Origin: Saururus chinensis
Lineage: Eukaryota; Streptophyta; Magnoliopsida; Piperales; Saururaceae
NCBI GenBank assembly: GCA_035235625.1
Contig: CP141150.1
Span: 7,874,001-7,938,000, forward strand
Direction: 5' to 3'
Length of the DNA: 64,000 bases
Position numbers and translations under genes: made by a program. Shown piece by piece: positions 31,600-45,800 of the stretch. The notes under the pieces are model-generated. The model was not told the origin of the DNA, ran no database searches, and saw only the letters and a list, made by a program, of their open reading frames with translations. The stretch's first letter is position 1; each line of letters begins with the position of its first letter.

Positions 31600-32749
31600 C
31601 TTTTTAATACTCCAATGCAGACTGATTTAGGATTTGTCCTAGCCAGTTCTTGTGGGTTGGAATAGTTGACAGAGAAAGTCAAACATCTTAAGTCAATGAT
31701 GAGTAAGAAGAAGTTTTGGAGTTTCTTTTCTATTTAGTCGCTAAACATTGAAAAAAGAATAGGCTAAATTGATATTTCTTGATTTGGAGGGAGGCTATTT
31801 ACTAATTATGTGTGACTCTTTACTACAAGATAACAGTGCAAGACTAAGCCCTGATCCTCTTTGTAGTACATGTAGTTTGATATGCTCCTACTAGGATATT
31901 TCTATGAAGCAGTTTGCTTAATGCTAAATAACTGATCATATTATTTACTATGATGCTACCATCCCTCTATTTGTATGTCATATGGTTGATACATGTCTTT
32001 ACTTTAAATTTAATTACGATATCAAATGAGCCTTTGGTTTTTGAAACGTCGCCAATAGTGTTTCAATTGCACATTACTAATTATTAGCAACGTTTCTAAA
32101 ATGTCGCTAATTCCTTCTTATGACTTCCTTATATTTATAACAATGCTTGTAAATGTCGCTAATTGTTATCAAAAAATGTCACTAACATTTTTAGTGACGT
32201 TTTATAAAATGTCACTATTAATTATAATTGCAACATTTTGTACAAACGTTGCAAATACTTTTAGTGATGCGACCTTTAGTGACATTTGTATAAAATGCTG
32301 GTACAAGTATTAGCGACATTTTATATACATCAGTTAGGTACTATCCACCATATAAGTGCTTCCATCTCATCTGAACATGCTTCACATGCCCATTAGTCCA
32401 TCGAATAGGAAACCATTAAATGTACTCAAGAGTTACGTTAGTTAGGTACTAACAGTTATGAGTTGAGCCATATTAGTTAATGCTTTAGGTCTTAATTTTT
32501 CCACCATTTCTGTTGACTTTCTTTAGTTTGGTTCTTAACCCCACTCATTCTCTCCTTTCTAATTGCATCTCAACATGCGTCACACCCACCTTATAAGTTC
32601 TTTCAAAAGTAAAGATTAAATGTACCCGAGAGTTATGTCAACTAGATACTAATAGCTATCAATTGAGCCATATGAGTCAATGCTTTTGGTGTCAATTTTT
32701 TACCATTTGTGTTGACTTTCTTTAATTTGATTCTTAACACCCAGTCACC
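31600..32749. other. Non-coding; decayed GCGAC-motif repeat at 32,040-32,335
   Basis: Contains a run of 'attagcgacattttataaaatgtcgctaat'-like inverted motifs, similar in style to the CACTA elements but diverged, then two copies of a segment of about 200 bp ('ttgactttctttagtttggttcttaac' at about 32,513 and 32,712). The CACTA-like element is inserted in the second copy. Confidence 0.5.
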
Positions 32750-33849
32750 CACTATAACAAAATGTACTATTAGCGATGCTTTTATTAGCGAGACAAAAAT
32801 AAGTGTCGCTAAAAACTACTAATTGTGACATATAAAAAAGCGTTGCTACAAAATTCACTATTAGCGATGCTTTATATTAAGCATCGCTAATAGTCATATA
32901 TTAGCAACGCATAATATAAAGCATCGCTAATAATAATCATATTAGCGACACTTTATATTATGCTTTGCTAATACTTATGTTATATTAGCGAGCCATATAT
33001 TATGCTTTTTCTTAAGCGTCACTAATAATTTTAACAATAGTGACGCTTGTGAAAAAATATCGCTAATAGTTAGAGTATTAGCGATGCTTAAGAAAAAACG
33101 TCGCTAATAGTTATGAATTTAAAATAAAAATTAAAACTTTAGAACTAATAGCAATGTTTACAAACAAGTGTCGCAAATAGCATTGATAATAGCGATGCTT
33201 ATAAACAAGAGTAGCTACTATCTTTATTAATTAATTTTATTTAATAAATAATTATATAATAAATATAAAAAAATTTAAATAAACTTTTTAAATATAATAT
33301 TTTTTTTAATATTGACTATTTGTATAAATAATAAATAAATATTAATTTTTTAATAAAAGGTAGTGTCAATAATATATTAAAATTTCACTATTTAAATATA
33401 ATATATTTTATTTTTAAAAGTTTCTTATTAATTTTAAAATATAATTTATAATAAAAGAGAGAGTGAAGAGAGAGAAGTGAGGAAGAGAGAGTGTGCATAG
33501 TGAGTGGAGAGGAGAGAGAGTGCATAGTGAGTGGAGAGGAGAGAGAGAGCAGAGGAGTTAGAGTGAGGAGAGGGAGAGAGAGAAAGACATGAGAGAGAGG
33601 GTGAGGAGAGAGATAGTGAGAAAGACATGAGAGATAGAGGAGAGAGAGTGAGGAGAGAGAGAGAAGAAAGAAGAGAGAAGGGAAGAGAGAGAGGAAGGGA
33701 GAGAGAGGAGAGAGAGAGGGTAGAGAGAAGAGAGAGACAGTGAGAGGAGAGAGAAGAAAGAGAGAAAGGAGGGAGGGAGAGAGGGTAAGAGAGAGGAAGA
33801 GAGAGAGGAAGAGAGAGAGGAGAGAGAAGAGAGAGAGAAAGGAGGGAGG

Positions 33850-33893
<44 letters not shown>

Positions 33894-34051
33894 GAGAGAG
33901 AGAGAGGAGAGAGAGAGGAAGAGGGAGAGGGGAGAGAGAGGAAGAGAGAGAGGGTGGAGAGAAGAGAGAGATAGTGAGAGGAGAGAGAGAAGAGAGAGAG
34001 AAAGGAGGGAGGGAGAGAGGGGAAGAGATAGGAAGAGAGAGAGGAGAGAGG

Positions 34052-34082
<31 letters not shown>

Positions 34083-35161
34083 CAAGAGAGAAGAGATAGA
34101 GAAGAAAGAGAGAGAGAGAGGAGCTAGAGAGGTGAGAGAGAGAGGAAGAGAGAGAGGAGAGACGCATACTTATATTTGTCACTAATAAGAATTTTTTTAT
34201 TTTAAAAAAATTAAATTAAAAAAAATAGAGAGAAAGTGAGGAGGAAGGAGAGAGAGAGAGGATGAGATAGAGGGTAGAGAAAGAGGACATATAAGAGAGA
34301 GAAGGGAAAAGGGAGAAATGATATTGAAGGAAAAATTGGATTTTCATAAAGCACTTCTTTTTCTCATACCCAAAAACCTGAGCAACAAAATTCAAATAGA
34401 TTCTTAGCGAAACAAGCAAAGTAAATAGTTTACGAAGATGGCTGAAACATCTTTCAAGTAATACCTATTGTTGCTCACACATTTATGAGGACCATGACTT
34501 AAGTTCCTCCTATTGTCCCCTCGTACACTCACGGGGAGTGCTTTAGTAGGCATGAGAATTCGGGAGTGATCTTCCTTGAATCTGCTCTGATTCGAGTTTG
34601 ACAAGTTGCTGCTAGTTGGAAGATCGCAGATTGGAAGGGTGGAGTTTGGGTATGGCACAAACCTGAGTGACGGAGTCCATCTGCGTCGCTGCTACGGTAG
34701 AAGTGTCTAAAAATGAGGAGAGAGAGAGATGAGAGGAGAAAGAGGAGAGAGAGGGTAGAGGAGAGATGAGGGGAGAGAGACAGAGGGAGGAAGAGAGAGA
34801 GAGAGAGGAGTGTAATGACCATGAATTTTTGGTATGATTTCTTGCCTCTAATAAAACTATTTTATAAGTTTTTAATTATTTTAAATTATTTAGAGGCATA
34901 TATTTGGAGAGTTTTTATATGGGTTGATAGAGCTCGGTGAGATGAGAGTAATGAACCCAAGAACATGTAAAACGGAGGTCTGGAGCGAAAGTTACGACCT
35001 CAAGAAATGTGTCATATGGGTGGGACCCACTTTGAAAGTATGAGGTAACCTACTCATGTGTGGTCTAGTTTCGAAGGACTTGTCAATATGAGTCCATCGG
35101 TACTAAGAATGAGCAGTCCCGACTTCAGGATAAAAAAATATGATGTTTTAAATTTGAAAAA

Positions 35162-35233
<72 letters not shown>

Positions 35234-38200
35234 CCACGTGGCAGCGTCAGAAGATGACACAAGTCAGAGACGTGTGCTAGACAGCTAAGACAGCTGATGT
35301 GTGTCAGAGATGCGTGTCAGAGTTGTGCGTTAGAAATCTGACGCATGTATGATGCATGTCAGTCCTATTTTCTTATAAATGGGCGTCGACTTCTATTTTA
35401 AATTATTCCAAAACTTCTTTTCTTCATTTCTCACTCGTTTTAAGTCTGTTTTCTTTTATTCAAAAAACGTTCTTAGTTAATTTGAAGGCGATCTACGCAA
35501 TGGAAGTATCCATTTCTAGAGTTAGCAACTCTATATAGGGGAAACACCCCAAGGTAAGGGGAGGTTCTGTCCGCCGCCTAAGGGCATGTGAAGGGTAAAA
35601 TGTCTCTGGGCAAGTGAAAATTCTATCTGTCGCCTACAGGCATATTGTGAGAATAGTGTCTTGGGCCAATGGGAGGTTCTGTCTGTAGCCTACGTGCATG
35701 GAAAGAGAAAAGTGTTCCGAGTAAGGGGAGGTTCTGTCCGTAGCCTATGAGAATAGAAAAAGAGTTTCTAGAGTCGTATTGGGTTCGTTTTCTTCCATTT
35801 AAGAGGCATTCTTACCTAAATTGAGTGTGCTGGACATCGTGGCAGGGTTATTATTTCTGGTTAGAGTTATCCAGAGCCCCAGAAGTGGACATCCAATTTC
35901 GTGGTGTCCTATTTATCGACTCCAAACACGCACGGAGAGCGAGGTAGGGTCTTTTATCCTTTCTTAAGGCATGATTATAAACTTTGGTTGTGTTTTAACT
36001 TATTATTTATATGATTCTCGCATGTTATGCATTAGAGATTATTTTCAGGTTACGATTTATGATTTCTGCACATATATTCGATCTATCGAAGGGTTAATCA
36101 TTGAGATAGAATATGATTATATATTGTACGCTATTATGTATATTCAATTAGTCGAATGATTTGCCACTAGAAGTGGATATGTGTTATATACTACATGTTT
36201 TACGATTGCCTCATATATGATAGTTTAATAGAATGATTATCCGTGGATTTTGATATAAATTATACATGTTGGAGCATGTGAGATGGAGACAAACTAGCTT
36301 TGCCACTGTTTTCATTGTAAATGAATACAATATATTTAAAAGAAAGTTTTAGAGGACTTGTCCTTGTTGAAAGGAGGATTCTCGAGATTATTTTTGAAAA
36401 GACATAAGCATGGTGATCGAGTCACTAAAGTGGGACAAAGAACGGGTAACTGTCTCATTGGAATGAGTAACCAACCTTGCCTTTATAAGTCTTTGATAGT
36501 GACGCTCCCATGTCTTGTAGAGGCGGAGCTAGGGTTTTCAAAAGGTTAAACATTGGGATAAAATGTTTTAAAAGAAAACAACCCTTTTTGGAGTCTGGAA
36601 ACTCTAGGATATTTTGATTGAGTTTGGGACTCAAGAATGTTTTGGTTGTCCGAAGCTATTGTTGGGCACCTTGATAGAGCTCTGCTGACTAGTTAAGGGC
36701 ACAATTAATCCGGTTCATAATCGGATGCACGATGCCTATTTTAGCCTGGTGATCCCCTAACGAAGGGCAAGACCCTTGATTAGCCCCTAACAAAGGGCGC
36801 ATATCAAGGCTACGTGCGCTAGGGTAGAGAGTATCATGGGAAAACTCTCTACTCTCTAGATTCCGGCGCCCCATGAGCACGGGTGGCTCTTCAATTCACA
36901 AGCATGAAATGTTTTGAGATGATATGTGGAGGAGTAAGAGGTCGCTGCTTTGTACCTGCAACAAATTCTTATATATATATATATGTCTGGGATATTTGTA
37001 GCGAGCTGTGAGAGCTTGCAAACCTTAGTAGCATCTTCAATACGTAGGAAGAAGCTCTAGGGGTGGTTTTGGGTGAGTGGCACACCTTGTTTTCATGAAA
37101 AATATTATATATGATATGTGCTGTGAAACTACCATGTGTTTATTCATACCTGATCATATAAACTCATCTACTAAGTATTTTAAAATACTCACCACCCCCC
37201 ATACTTTGCAGGATTTGATGAAGATTAGTGTGCAGGTAGAAGGGCCTACTCCGAGTTTTATAAATATGATTTCAAGAATTTCAACCGCACTGAAATGAGT
37301 AAGAACTCTCCTTATTATTTTTATATAGTGTGTTTGTACATGGACCGTGGTTCTTGAAAAATTATTATTATATTATCGCATAAGGCAAGCGGCTCCCGTC
37401 ACGGGCCCGGGTCAACTCCGATATCTTTATGAAAATAAAATTTTATATGCTTCCAAAATCCTGGGGTGCGACAAGGTGAGATAGAGAAAAGAGAAAGAGG
37501 AGAGAGAAGAGAGGAGGAAGAAAGAGAGTGGAGAGAGAGAAGAGTGAGATAGAAGAAAGAGGGGAGAGAGAGATGAGGTTAGAGAGAGAAGAGAGAGAAA
37601 GAAGGGGGGAAATTTTTTTATTATATATTTTTTAAAAAAATAAAAAAATGTATATATGTGTTGCTACTATACTTGGGTAGTAGCGACACATACACATAAC
37701 CCTATGCGTCGCTACTACCTGAGTATAGTAGCGACTTATACCAGTATGCGTCGCGACTACCTTGTGTAGTAGCGATGCATACTCTTATGCATCACTACTA
37801 CAATTTTTTGTAAAAAATTTAAATAAAAGGGAGAAAAGGGAGAGAGAAGAGAGAAAGACAAGAGAGAGTGAGGGAGCAGAGATGGAAGAGAGGGAGGAGA
37901 GATAGAAGAGAGAGAGGGAGGAGAGAGAGAAGAGAGAAAGAGGAAGAGGGGAGAGCGGGTGAGGAGAGAGAGAGAGAGGAAAAAGAGAGATGAAGAGAGG
38001 GAGAGATCGAGAGAGGAAGAGAGAGAGAGGAGAGGGAGAGAGAGCAAGAGAGAGACATAGAACGAGAGAGAGAAGAGGAAGAGAGAGAGCAAGAGAGAGG
38101 ATGAGGATAGAGAGAAGAGAGAGGAAGAGGGTACAAAGAGAGGATGAGGAGAGAGAGAAAGAGGGGAGAGAGAGGGTAGGAGAAAGGATGAGGGGAGAGA

Positions 38201-38851
38201 GAAGAGAGAGAAAGAGGGGAGCGAGAGGAGAGGAGGGAGAGGGGAGAGAGAAAGAGAGGAGAGAGGTAGAGAGATATGAGAGAGACTGTAGCGACAAATA
38301 CGTAATGCGTTGCTCATAACTACTGTATTAGCGACGCATATATTATGCATCGCTAATACTTATTTTTTTCACCTACGTGGGCGAAATTTCAATCGCCTGT
38401 GCGGATATTTAATCCCCCACCCTCTCCCCTCTTGCTCCGCCGTCCTCAACCACAAGTAGCCGTCTAGCCACCACCACCCAGTCCCCCACCTCCATCCCCT
38501 CTTTGTTTACAAAGGGGGGGGGATGGCAAGAGAGGGGGTGAGCGGGAGAGAGGAGGGGGGCCTCCCCCATTCACAACCCCCCACCCCCTCCTTCCCCTCT
38601 TTGTTTACAGAGAGGGGAAGGAAGGGGTGGGACAACAAGAGGCGGGGGAGAGGGGGACAGCGAAATAGGGGGAGCGGGAGGGAGGGGCCCCTCCCCCATT
38701 CACAACACCCTCCCACCCCGACCCCTCCTCGGTCCCCCACCCCCTCCTTCCCCTCTCTGTTTACATAGGGGGATTCGGCACCCTTCGGGAATCCTACCAT
38801 CTCTCTCTTCCCCACCGGGCCCACCACCGACAACGCATATCATTATTCGTC

Positions 38852-38942
<91 letters not shown>

Positions 38943-39375
38943 TTTTATAGTAACGACACTTATCAAGTGTCACTAATAACTTTTCATTAGCGATTCATAT
39001 CATTATGCGTCGCTAATAATATATTTTTTATTTTTTTTAAATTATTATTGAACATTTCCGATACATAATTTAGCGTCGTTAATAAGATATATTAGAGCTG
39101 CTTATAAGGATGCGTCGCTAATAAGCAAATTTTTTATTTTTTTACATATTATTAAATTATTAGCGATGCATAATTACATGTCACTAGTAACCAGTTAGTA
39201 GTGATGTATAGAACTATGCATCGCTAATACTTTAATATTATCTACGCTTGATTATGTGTCTCTAATGTTAGACTTTTAGCGACACTTTATGTTAAGTGTT
39301 GCTAATGTCGCTAATAACTATCAATAGCGACGCTTACAGTACTAAGCATCGCTAATAGTCAATTTTGTTGTAGTG
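32750..39375. mobile_element. CACTA-like non-autonomous element 1 (complete ends, holds an LTR)
   Basis: Starts CACTATAACAAAATG and ends TTTTGTTGTAGTG, inverted termini of the CACTA (En/Spm) type. Subtracting the nested LTR at 34,811-37,473, net length is about 3.96 kb, nearly the same as element 2. The inside is packed with TAGCGACG/CGTCGCTA motifs, GA-rich blocks (33,450-34,170, 34,240-34,300, 34,700-34,810, 37,475-37,610, 37,820-38,290), a GC-rich block (38,380-38,840) and an (AT)n run. No transposase. Flanking triplets are acc and ccc, so the 3-bp duplication is imperfect. Confidence 0.78.
34811..37473 (+). mobile_element. 2.66-kb LTR nested in CACTA-like element 1
   Basis: Begins TGTAATGACC and ends GGGGTGCGACA; the end's reverse complement (TGTCGCACCCCAGGATTTTGG) resembles the start (TGTAATGACCATGAATTTTTGG). 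Flanked by aggag/aggtg (4 of 5). Inside are four copies of a unit of about 65 bp ('aaggggaggttctgtccg(c/t)(c/a)gcct', 35,555-35,750) and an (AT)n run at 35,164-35,231. No coding sequence, so probably a long solo LTR. Confidence 0.65.
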
Positions 39376-41463
39376 CCCACTCATTCCTTCCTTTCTTATA
39401 TCCTTCAAATCAATAATAAAATTAATGAGCCATAATGTAATTCAAAAAATATAAGCCACCTACTATCTACCATTCAACAGTTAGTTTGTATTAGTTAATT
39501 TTGTTTTAACCATATAAACTAAGTCATATGATCTCCTCTTCACTAGAGATCAGATCACATAATTGAAACCTACCTTGTAAACCTATCTTGCTCAAAACTA
39601 ATGACCACACAATGTACTTCGACAAATAAAAACCTCCTAACATCTACCAGTCAATAGGTAGCTGGTAGCCCATATCAATTAACTTTATTTTAACCATATA
39701 AACTAGGTTATATGGTCTCCTCCTCGCTATATATCAAATCACATCATACTCATGCATAAAACTAATTATGTATATTCTTCTTAGCCTACCAACAAAACAT
39801 ATATATTCATTTACTTGCTTTCCATCTATTAAAATCTATTACAAGCATGCACACTAAGCACCAAACACATAAGATAATGTTGAAATTATTACTTGCACGC
39901 TTATTTATCCACCCATATGTTGACCTAACTTGTGCAAATCTAATGACCACTCAATATACTTCAAAAAATAAAAGCCTCATATAATCTACCAGTCAATAGT
40001 TAGGTTGTATTAGTTAACTTTGTTTTAACCTTTATACTAGATCATATTGTCTCCTTCTCACTAGGTATCCTCGCTACGTATCATATCGCATTATTTAAAC
40101 CTACCTTGTAAACCCATCTTGCGCAAATCTAATGACCACACAATGTACTTCAAAAAATAAAAGCCCTCCTACCATCTACCAGTACAAGTTAACAGTTCGA
40201 TTGTATCAATTAACTTTGTTTTGACCATATATTCTAGGTCATATTGTCTCCTCCTCGCTAGATATCAGATCACACTATTGAAACCTACTTTCAACAAAGT
40301 TAAGCCTCCTACCATCTACGAGTGAACAACTAGGCTATATCAGTTAACTTTGTTTTACCCATATGAACTAGGTCATATGGTCTCCTACTTGCTAGATATC
40401 TGATCACATTATTGAAACCTACCTTGTAAACCTATTATTTTCAAATCTAATGACCACATAATGTACTTTGACAAATAAAAACCTCATACCATCAACCGGT
40501 CAACAGTTAGGATGGATCAGTTAACTTTGTTCTAACCATATAAACTCAGTCATATTGTCTCCTCCTCGTTAGATATCAAATCAAATCATTTGAATCATGA
40601 GTTAAACTAATAAGCTATATTCTTCATACTTAGCCTACCAACAAACCATATATAATCATTTAATTACTTTCCATCTATATGGTCACATATAGAAAATTTG
40701 AGTTGATTGAACAACATATGCCAATTGTGGCCACATGATATGATTAAATTAAACATACAATCAAAATACATAATCCATTAAACGAGGAGACATTAAACAA
40801 GGAATAATGCTATGCTAAGCGAATGACTACAAGCGGTAGTGAGGGCAACATGATCATAATTAGCCACAAAGCTGAAAATTGGCAATTTTTGCTAAAAAAA
40901 TAAATATTTGAAATTCTTCTCACAATGGCATGAACTTTGGTATAACACTCAACTATTTGGTCAAAAACCATGAAAAGGTAGACACAAGGAACATCCTAAA
41001 AGTACACACTTAAAAGAAGTACAATCTTGACTGGTAAAAAAATTTAAAAATTGATATATCTTACTTTTTTAGTCATTTTAATGAAGAACCCCTTTTTTTA
41101 CCAACGAGGCAACAGCCTCAAAAGCTCATGATTTTGGGCAAAATAGGTCATTTAGGCTAATTGCAATTTAATTATATCCTAGAACATGTACTAGTCTTGC
41201 ATGACTCCCAAGTCTGAGGATACAATATTGAGTGATTAGATGCTCCTTGGAAATTGTATACAGATTAACCATAAACCTTAATTTCTTTGCAAAAGTAAAA
41301 TAGAAGTCGAGAATTCGAGGTCACTAACATTGCATAATTTAAAATTGAAGGATAATTAAAAAGTGCTTGATAACAAATCAAAAAGATCATTCACAAGTGC
41401 AAGAATATCAACCCTTTTTTTCTCTTTTTTCCTCTTGTTAACAATGGTGCCCAGGTCCTTATG
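39376..41463. repeat. Intergenic, with a degenerate satellite-like array (39,500-40,640)
   Basis: A unit of roughly 200 bp marked by 'gtcatatggtctcctcctcgctagatatcagatcac' and 'ctaccatctaccagtcaacagttagg' recurs at about 39,515, 39,710, 40,040, 40,248, 40,377 and 40,548, with internal deletions. No gene. The remainder to 41,463 is AT-rich with nothing I can name. Confidence 0.6.
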
Positions 41464-42886
41464 TGGCGATTGTCATTAAATAATATATAACATAATACAC
41501 ATAATTATTATTCAGCTCGGCACTGTTCCATCGCACATAAAACTGAACATGACGGCCATCAGTATGTATCAAAGAAAAATAATGACACATAAATATAATA
41601 ATTTATAGCAAACTGAAGTTGATGCACAACCAAAATTTTACATGGTACACATGATTTTAAGAACACAGTAGCAGATTAGGACAAAGTCCAGGTACACTGT
41701 TTGTAGAGCAGTTAGATTACAAAAATATAAACACAACAAGCCTTTACATAAAAGTCATATTATTACAAAATTTAACTAAAACAATCAAGGTAATTAAGCA
41801 AAAAATTCCTCAGTTGACACCTTTGGTTTGATTTTACTACCTGCAAAGTCTGTAGGTGGGTGAATATTTTTATACTCAATAGTGGATTTAAAATCTAATT
41901 TAATGCTAAGTAAAAGTACTTATGACAGTAATAATTTTTGCTAAACAGAATGTATTACAGAAACAAATTCAGAAATAATTCCAGAAAAACACCAGTTCGT
42001 TCGATGGCGATAAATCTAGAGTTGTGATATCAAACGATGTTCCTCCTGATGCTCATGGAGCAACAGGAAGCTCAGAAGGTAAGAGTTTTCCCATGACACT
42101 CCACACCTATGTACGCGCGCCAGATACCGATTATTTTCTTGGTAGGTATCTAGACAAAATATAATTCTAGGTTTAATCCCAGAACTACCCAGAAAATACA
42201 CATACTGTAACAAATACTGTGTAGGTATAACATGGCATACATATAGCATTTCTTCTAAAAACTCAAGCAAATAACCATAACGGAATGAAAAATGTGCATA
42301 AAAAGTCAAACATAGAAGCAGAGCATAAGCTAGAGTTTAAGACCCTCTACCTTAGATTTGGAGTAGAAAGTTCGTAGTTGTAGATGTAATGCCCGAGATT
42401 TTTCATCACATTTTCTCAAAATTCACATTTTTTTTTGCAATATGATGGCTATAAATCAGGAAAAATGACGAATACGAAACCAATGAAAGCAGTTTTATAA
42501 TTTAAAACATAACACATCAATTTTTCCCATACAAATTTTTGCTCATTCGATCAAACATCGTAGAGACAAAACCAAACATCCTCAAATGCTACTCGAAATC
42601 AAGCGTACGAGTAAATTGCTATGATTGTAGACTTTAAATACAAATATCTCCCAGGCATCCTTGAGTGCAAGTCCTATAACAGTCCACATTCTAATCCAAA
42701 TTACAAGTCCAAAAAGGATAAACACTTTAATTTCTCATCTCACCCAATACAGCAGATCGTGGCACAAATAATACTTTCAGTGAATTAGAAATATACCTGA
42801 GTCAAAGGGATACAATCTACCACGAAAACTGCAAAAGCCTCCCAAACAAAGGGGTTAAAAAATAGGGTAATTAATATTGTCATACT

Positions 42887-45800
42887 CACTACAACAAAAC
42901 GTAGTATTAACAACTCATTTATTAGCAACGCAATGCTATGCATCCTAAAAACAACTATTTGCGACGAATGGAAAAGCGTCGTTAAAAAAATGAACTATTA
43001 GCGACACATTTTCGTATGTGTCGCTAATAGTCATATATTAGCAATGCTTAGCTTAGAGCGTCGCTAATACTAATCATATTAGCGATGCTTTATTCTAAGC
43101 ATCGCTAATAGTTTTTCTATTTGTGATGTTTTATACAACCATCGCTAAAAGATATATATTTTAAATAAAAAAATAAAAAAATGTCACTAATAGCTTTGGC
43201 AATAGCGAAGCTTATTCGAAAGCGTTGCTCATAGCTTTAGCAATAGCGACACTTATTCAAAAGTGTCACTAATAGTGCTACTATTAGCGACGCTTACAAA
43301 AGCATCACTAATAGTTATGAATAAAAAATAAAAAGAATAAAAATTTTGAATTATTAGCGACGCTTTTAACTAAGCGTCACAAATGCCATTTCTAATAGTG
43401 AAGCTTGTAGACATGCGTCGCTGATAGATTTATTAATTAATTTTATTTAATAAATAAATATTAAAAAAAATTATAATAAACTTCCTAAATGTAATATATT
43501 TTATTTAATATTTACTATTTATATATACAATAAATAAATGTTAAATTTTCAATAAAAACTAGTGTTAATAATAGATTAAACTTTCACTATTTATATATAA
43601 TATATTTTATGTCTTAAATTTTATTATAAATTTTAAAATATAATTTATAATAAAAGAGAGAGTGAAGAGAGTGCTTGGAGAGAGAGAGTGAGAGTGAGGA
43701 GAAAGAGGGATCAAAGAGAGAGAAGAGAGAGAGGGGTAGATGAGAGAGTGAGGTGAGTGAGAGAGGGGGGGGTGAGGTGAGTGAGAGAGAGGGAGGAGAG
43801 AGAGACGGAGAAGAGAGAGGGAGGAGAGAGAGAGGGTGGAGAGAGAGGAGAGAGAAAGAGGGTGGAGAGAGAGAAGGTGGAGAGAGAGGGAGGAGAGAGA
43901 GAGGGTAGAGAGAGAGGAGAGAGAGAGAGGGTGGAGAGAGAGGGGAGAGAGGGAGGGAGAAGAGAGAGAAGAGGGAGGAGAGAGAGATAAGGATAGAGGG
44001 TAGAGAGAGAAGAGGGTGCAAGGAAGGAGGAGAGAGGGAGGAGAGAGAGAGAATTTTATTTTATTTTATGTTTTATATTTTAAAATTAATTAAAATATAA
44101 AAATATAGTAGCGACGTATAGGCATATATGTTGCTAATACCTTTGAGTATTTGTGACATATAGATCAATACGTAGCTAAAAGCTTTGAGTATTAGCGACG
44201 TATAGACATATACATCGCTAATACCCTTAGTATTAGCGACATATAGTTCTATGCCTTGCTAACATATTTTTATTTATTTTTTAATTATATTTTAAATAAA
44301 AATATAAAATAAAGAGGGGGAGAGAGGGAGGAGAGAGAGGAGAGAGGGAGAGAGAAGGTGGAGAGAGAGAGAGGAGAGAGAGAGGGAGGGGAGAGGGAGA
44401 GAAAGGAGAGACGGAGGAGAGAGAGAGAGGAGGGAGGAGAGAGAGAGAGGAATTTTGTTATTTTATTTATTTCATATTTTTTATTTAAAAATTAATTAAA
44501 AAATATATTAGCGACGTATAAGCATATACATCGCTAATACCTTTGAGTATTAGTAATGTATAGCTCTATACGTCGCTAAAAGCTTTAAGTATTAGCCACG
44601 TATAGGCATATACGTCACTAATACCCTTAGTATTAGCGACATATGGTCCTATGTGTTGCAAATATATTTTTATTTATTTTTAATTTTAATAACAATATAA
44701 AATAGAGAGGAGGAGAGAGGAGGAGAGAGAGAGTGGGAGAGAGAGGGCAGAGAGAGAGGGTGGAGAGAGAGAGAGAGGGAAAGAGAGGGCAGAGAGAGAG
44801 AGGATGGAGAGAGAGAGGGTGGAGAGAGAGGGTGGAGAGAGAGGAGAGAGAGAGGGAGGGAGAGGCAGAGAGAGAGGAGAGGGGAGGAGAGAGAGGTAGG
44901 GAGAGAGTGTAGAGAGAGGGGAGGAGAGAGAGGGGAGATATAGAGGGAGGAGAGAGAGGGGGAGGGAGAGAGAGGTAGAGGGGACGGAGAGAGAGAGAGA
45001 GGATAGAGAGGAGAGAGGGAGAGGGTGGAGAGAGAGGACAAGGATTTTACTTTTAAATAAATGGTATTTGTGACGCTTATGAGTAAGCGTCGCAAATATG
45101 AGCATTATTTGCGACAGAAGAGAGAAAACGTCACAAATATAAAAGTTATTTGCGATGCTTAGAAATAAGCGTCTCAAATAAGTTAACTACAGAAACATTA
45201 CAATTTGGCTTATTTTAGCAACTATTAATGTGCGTCGGTAAAATTCGCTGGGTTTTTTTCATTTGCTCACGCGAGCAAAATTTCGCCCGCATAGGCTCGA
45301 AGTAAAATACCTCGCGGGCGAAATTTTGCCCACCCGATAGTTATCTTGGTCCCCCTTGGCTCTCTTTGTTTTCCCCTGCCCCCTGCTCCCGGCCAGCTTT
45401 GGCTCCGCCTTGTCGCCTCCTCCTCCGGCTCCACCCAGCCGCCGCAGTTCCTGCTCAACCACAGCCTCCCCCGCGCGCCGGCTCCTCCTCCCTCCCCCTC
45501 CCCAGTCCCCTCTTTTCCCTGGAATCCCCCCGAGAGCCGCCTCCGCCCAGCGGCATTCGGCTATGCCCTGCCATCCTAGCTCAGAGCCCCAGCTCCGCTC
45601 CGGCTCCGCTTCCCCCCTCCTCCCTCCCATCCTTAGTTCTCTTGAATCCCCCTCTAGCCGCCTAGATCCGCCTCCGGCTCCGCCCCTTTGCCTCCTCCTC
45701 GGTCTCCTCCCCACAGCCGCCGTCCCGGATCCGCTACAGCCAGAGCCCCCTTGCCCAGGCTCCGCCTCCCCCCATCTCCCCGGTATTCCCCTCTTCTCTG

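Noticed and set aside
33388-34182. 264-residue Ser/Leu-rich ORF, and similar ones at 37,757, 43,614, 44,670
   Set aside because: Translation of the CT strand of GA microsatellite blocks; no biological protein.
35164-35231. Membrane-like ORF with repeated Ile/Tyr, also near 53,088-53,170
   Set aside because: It is the translation of an (AT)n microsatellite.
32747-39378. Clean 3-bp target duplication of CACTA-like element 1
   Set aside because: Flanks are acc and ccc; for element 2 they are act and tta. I do not claim a duplication.
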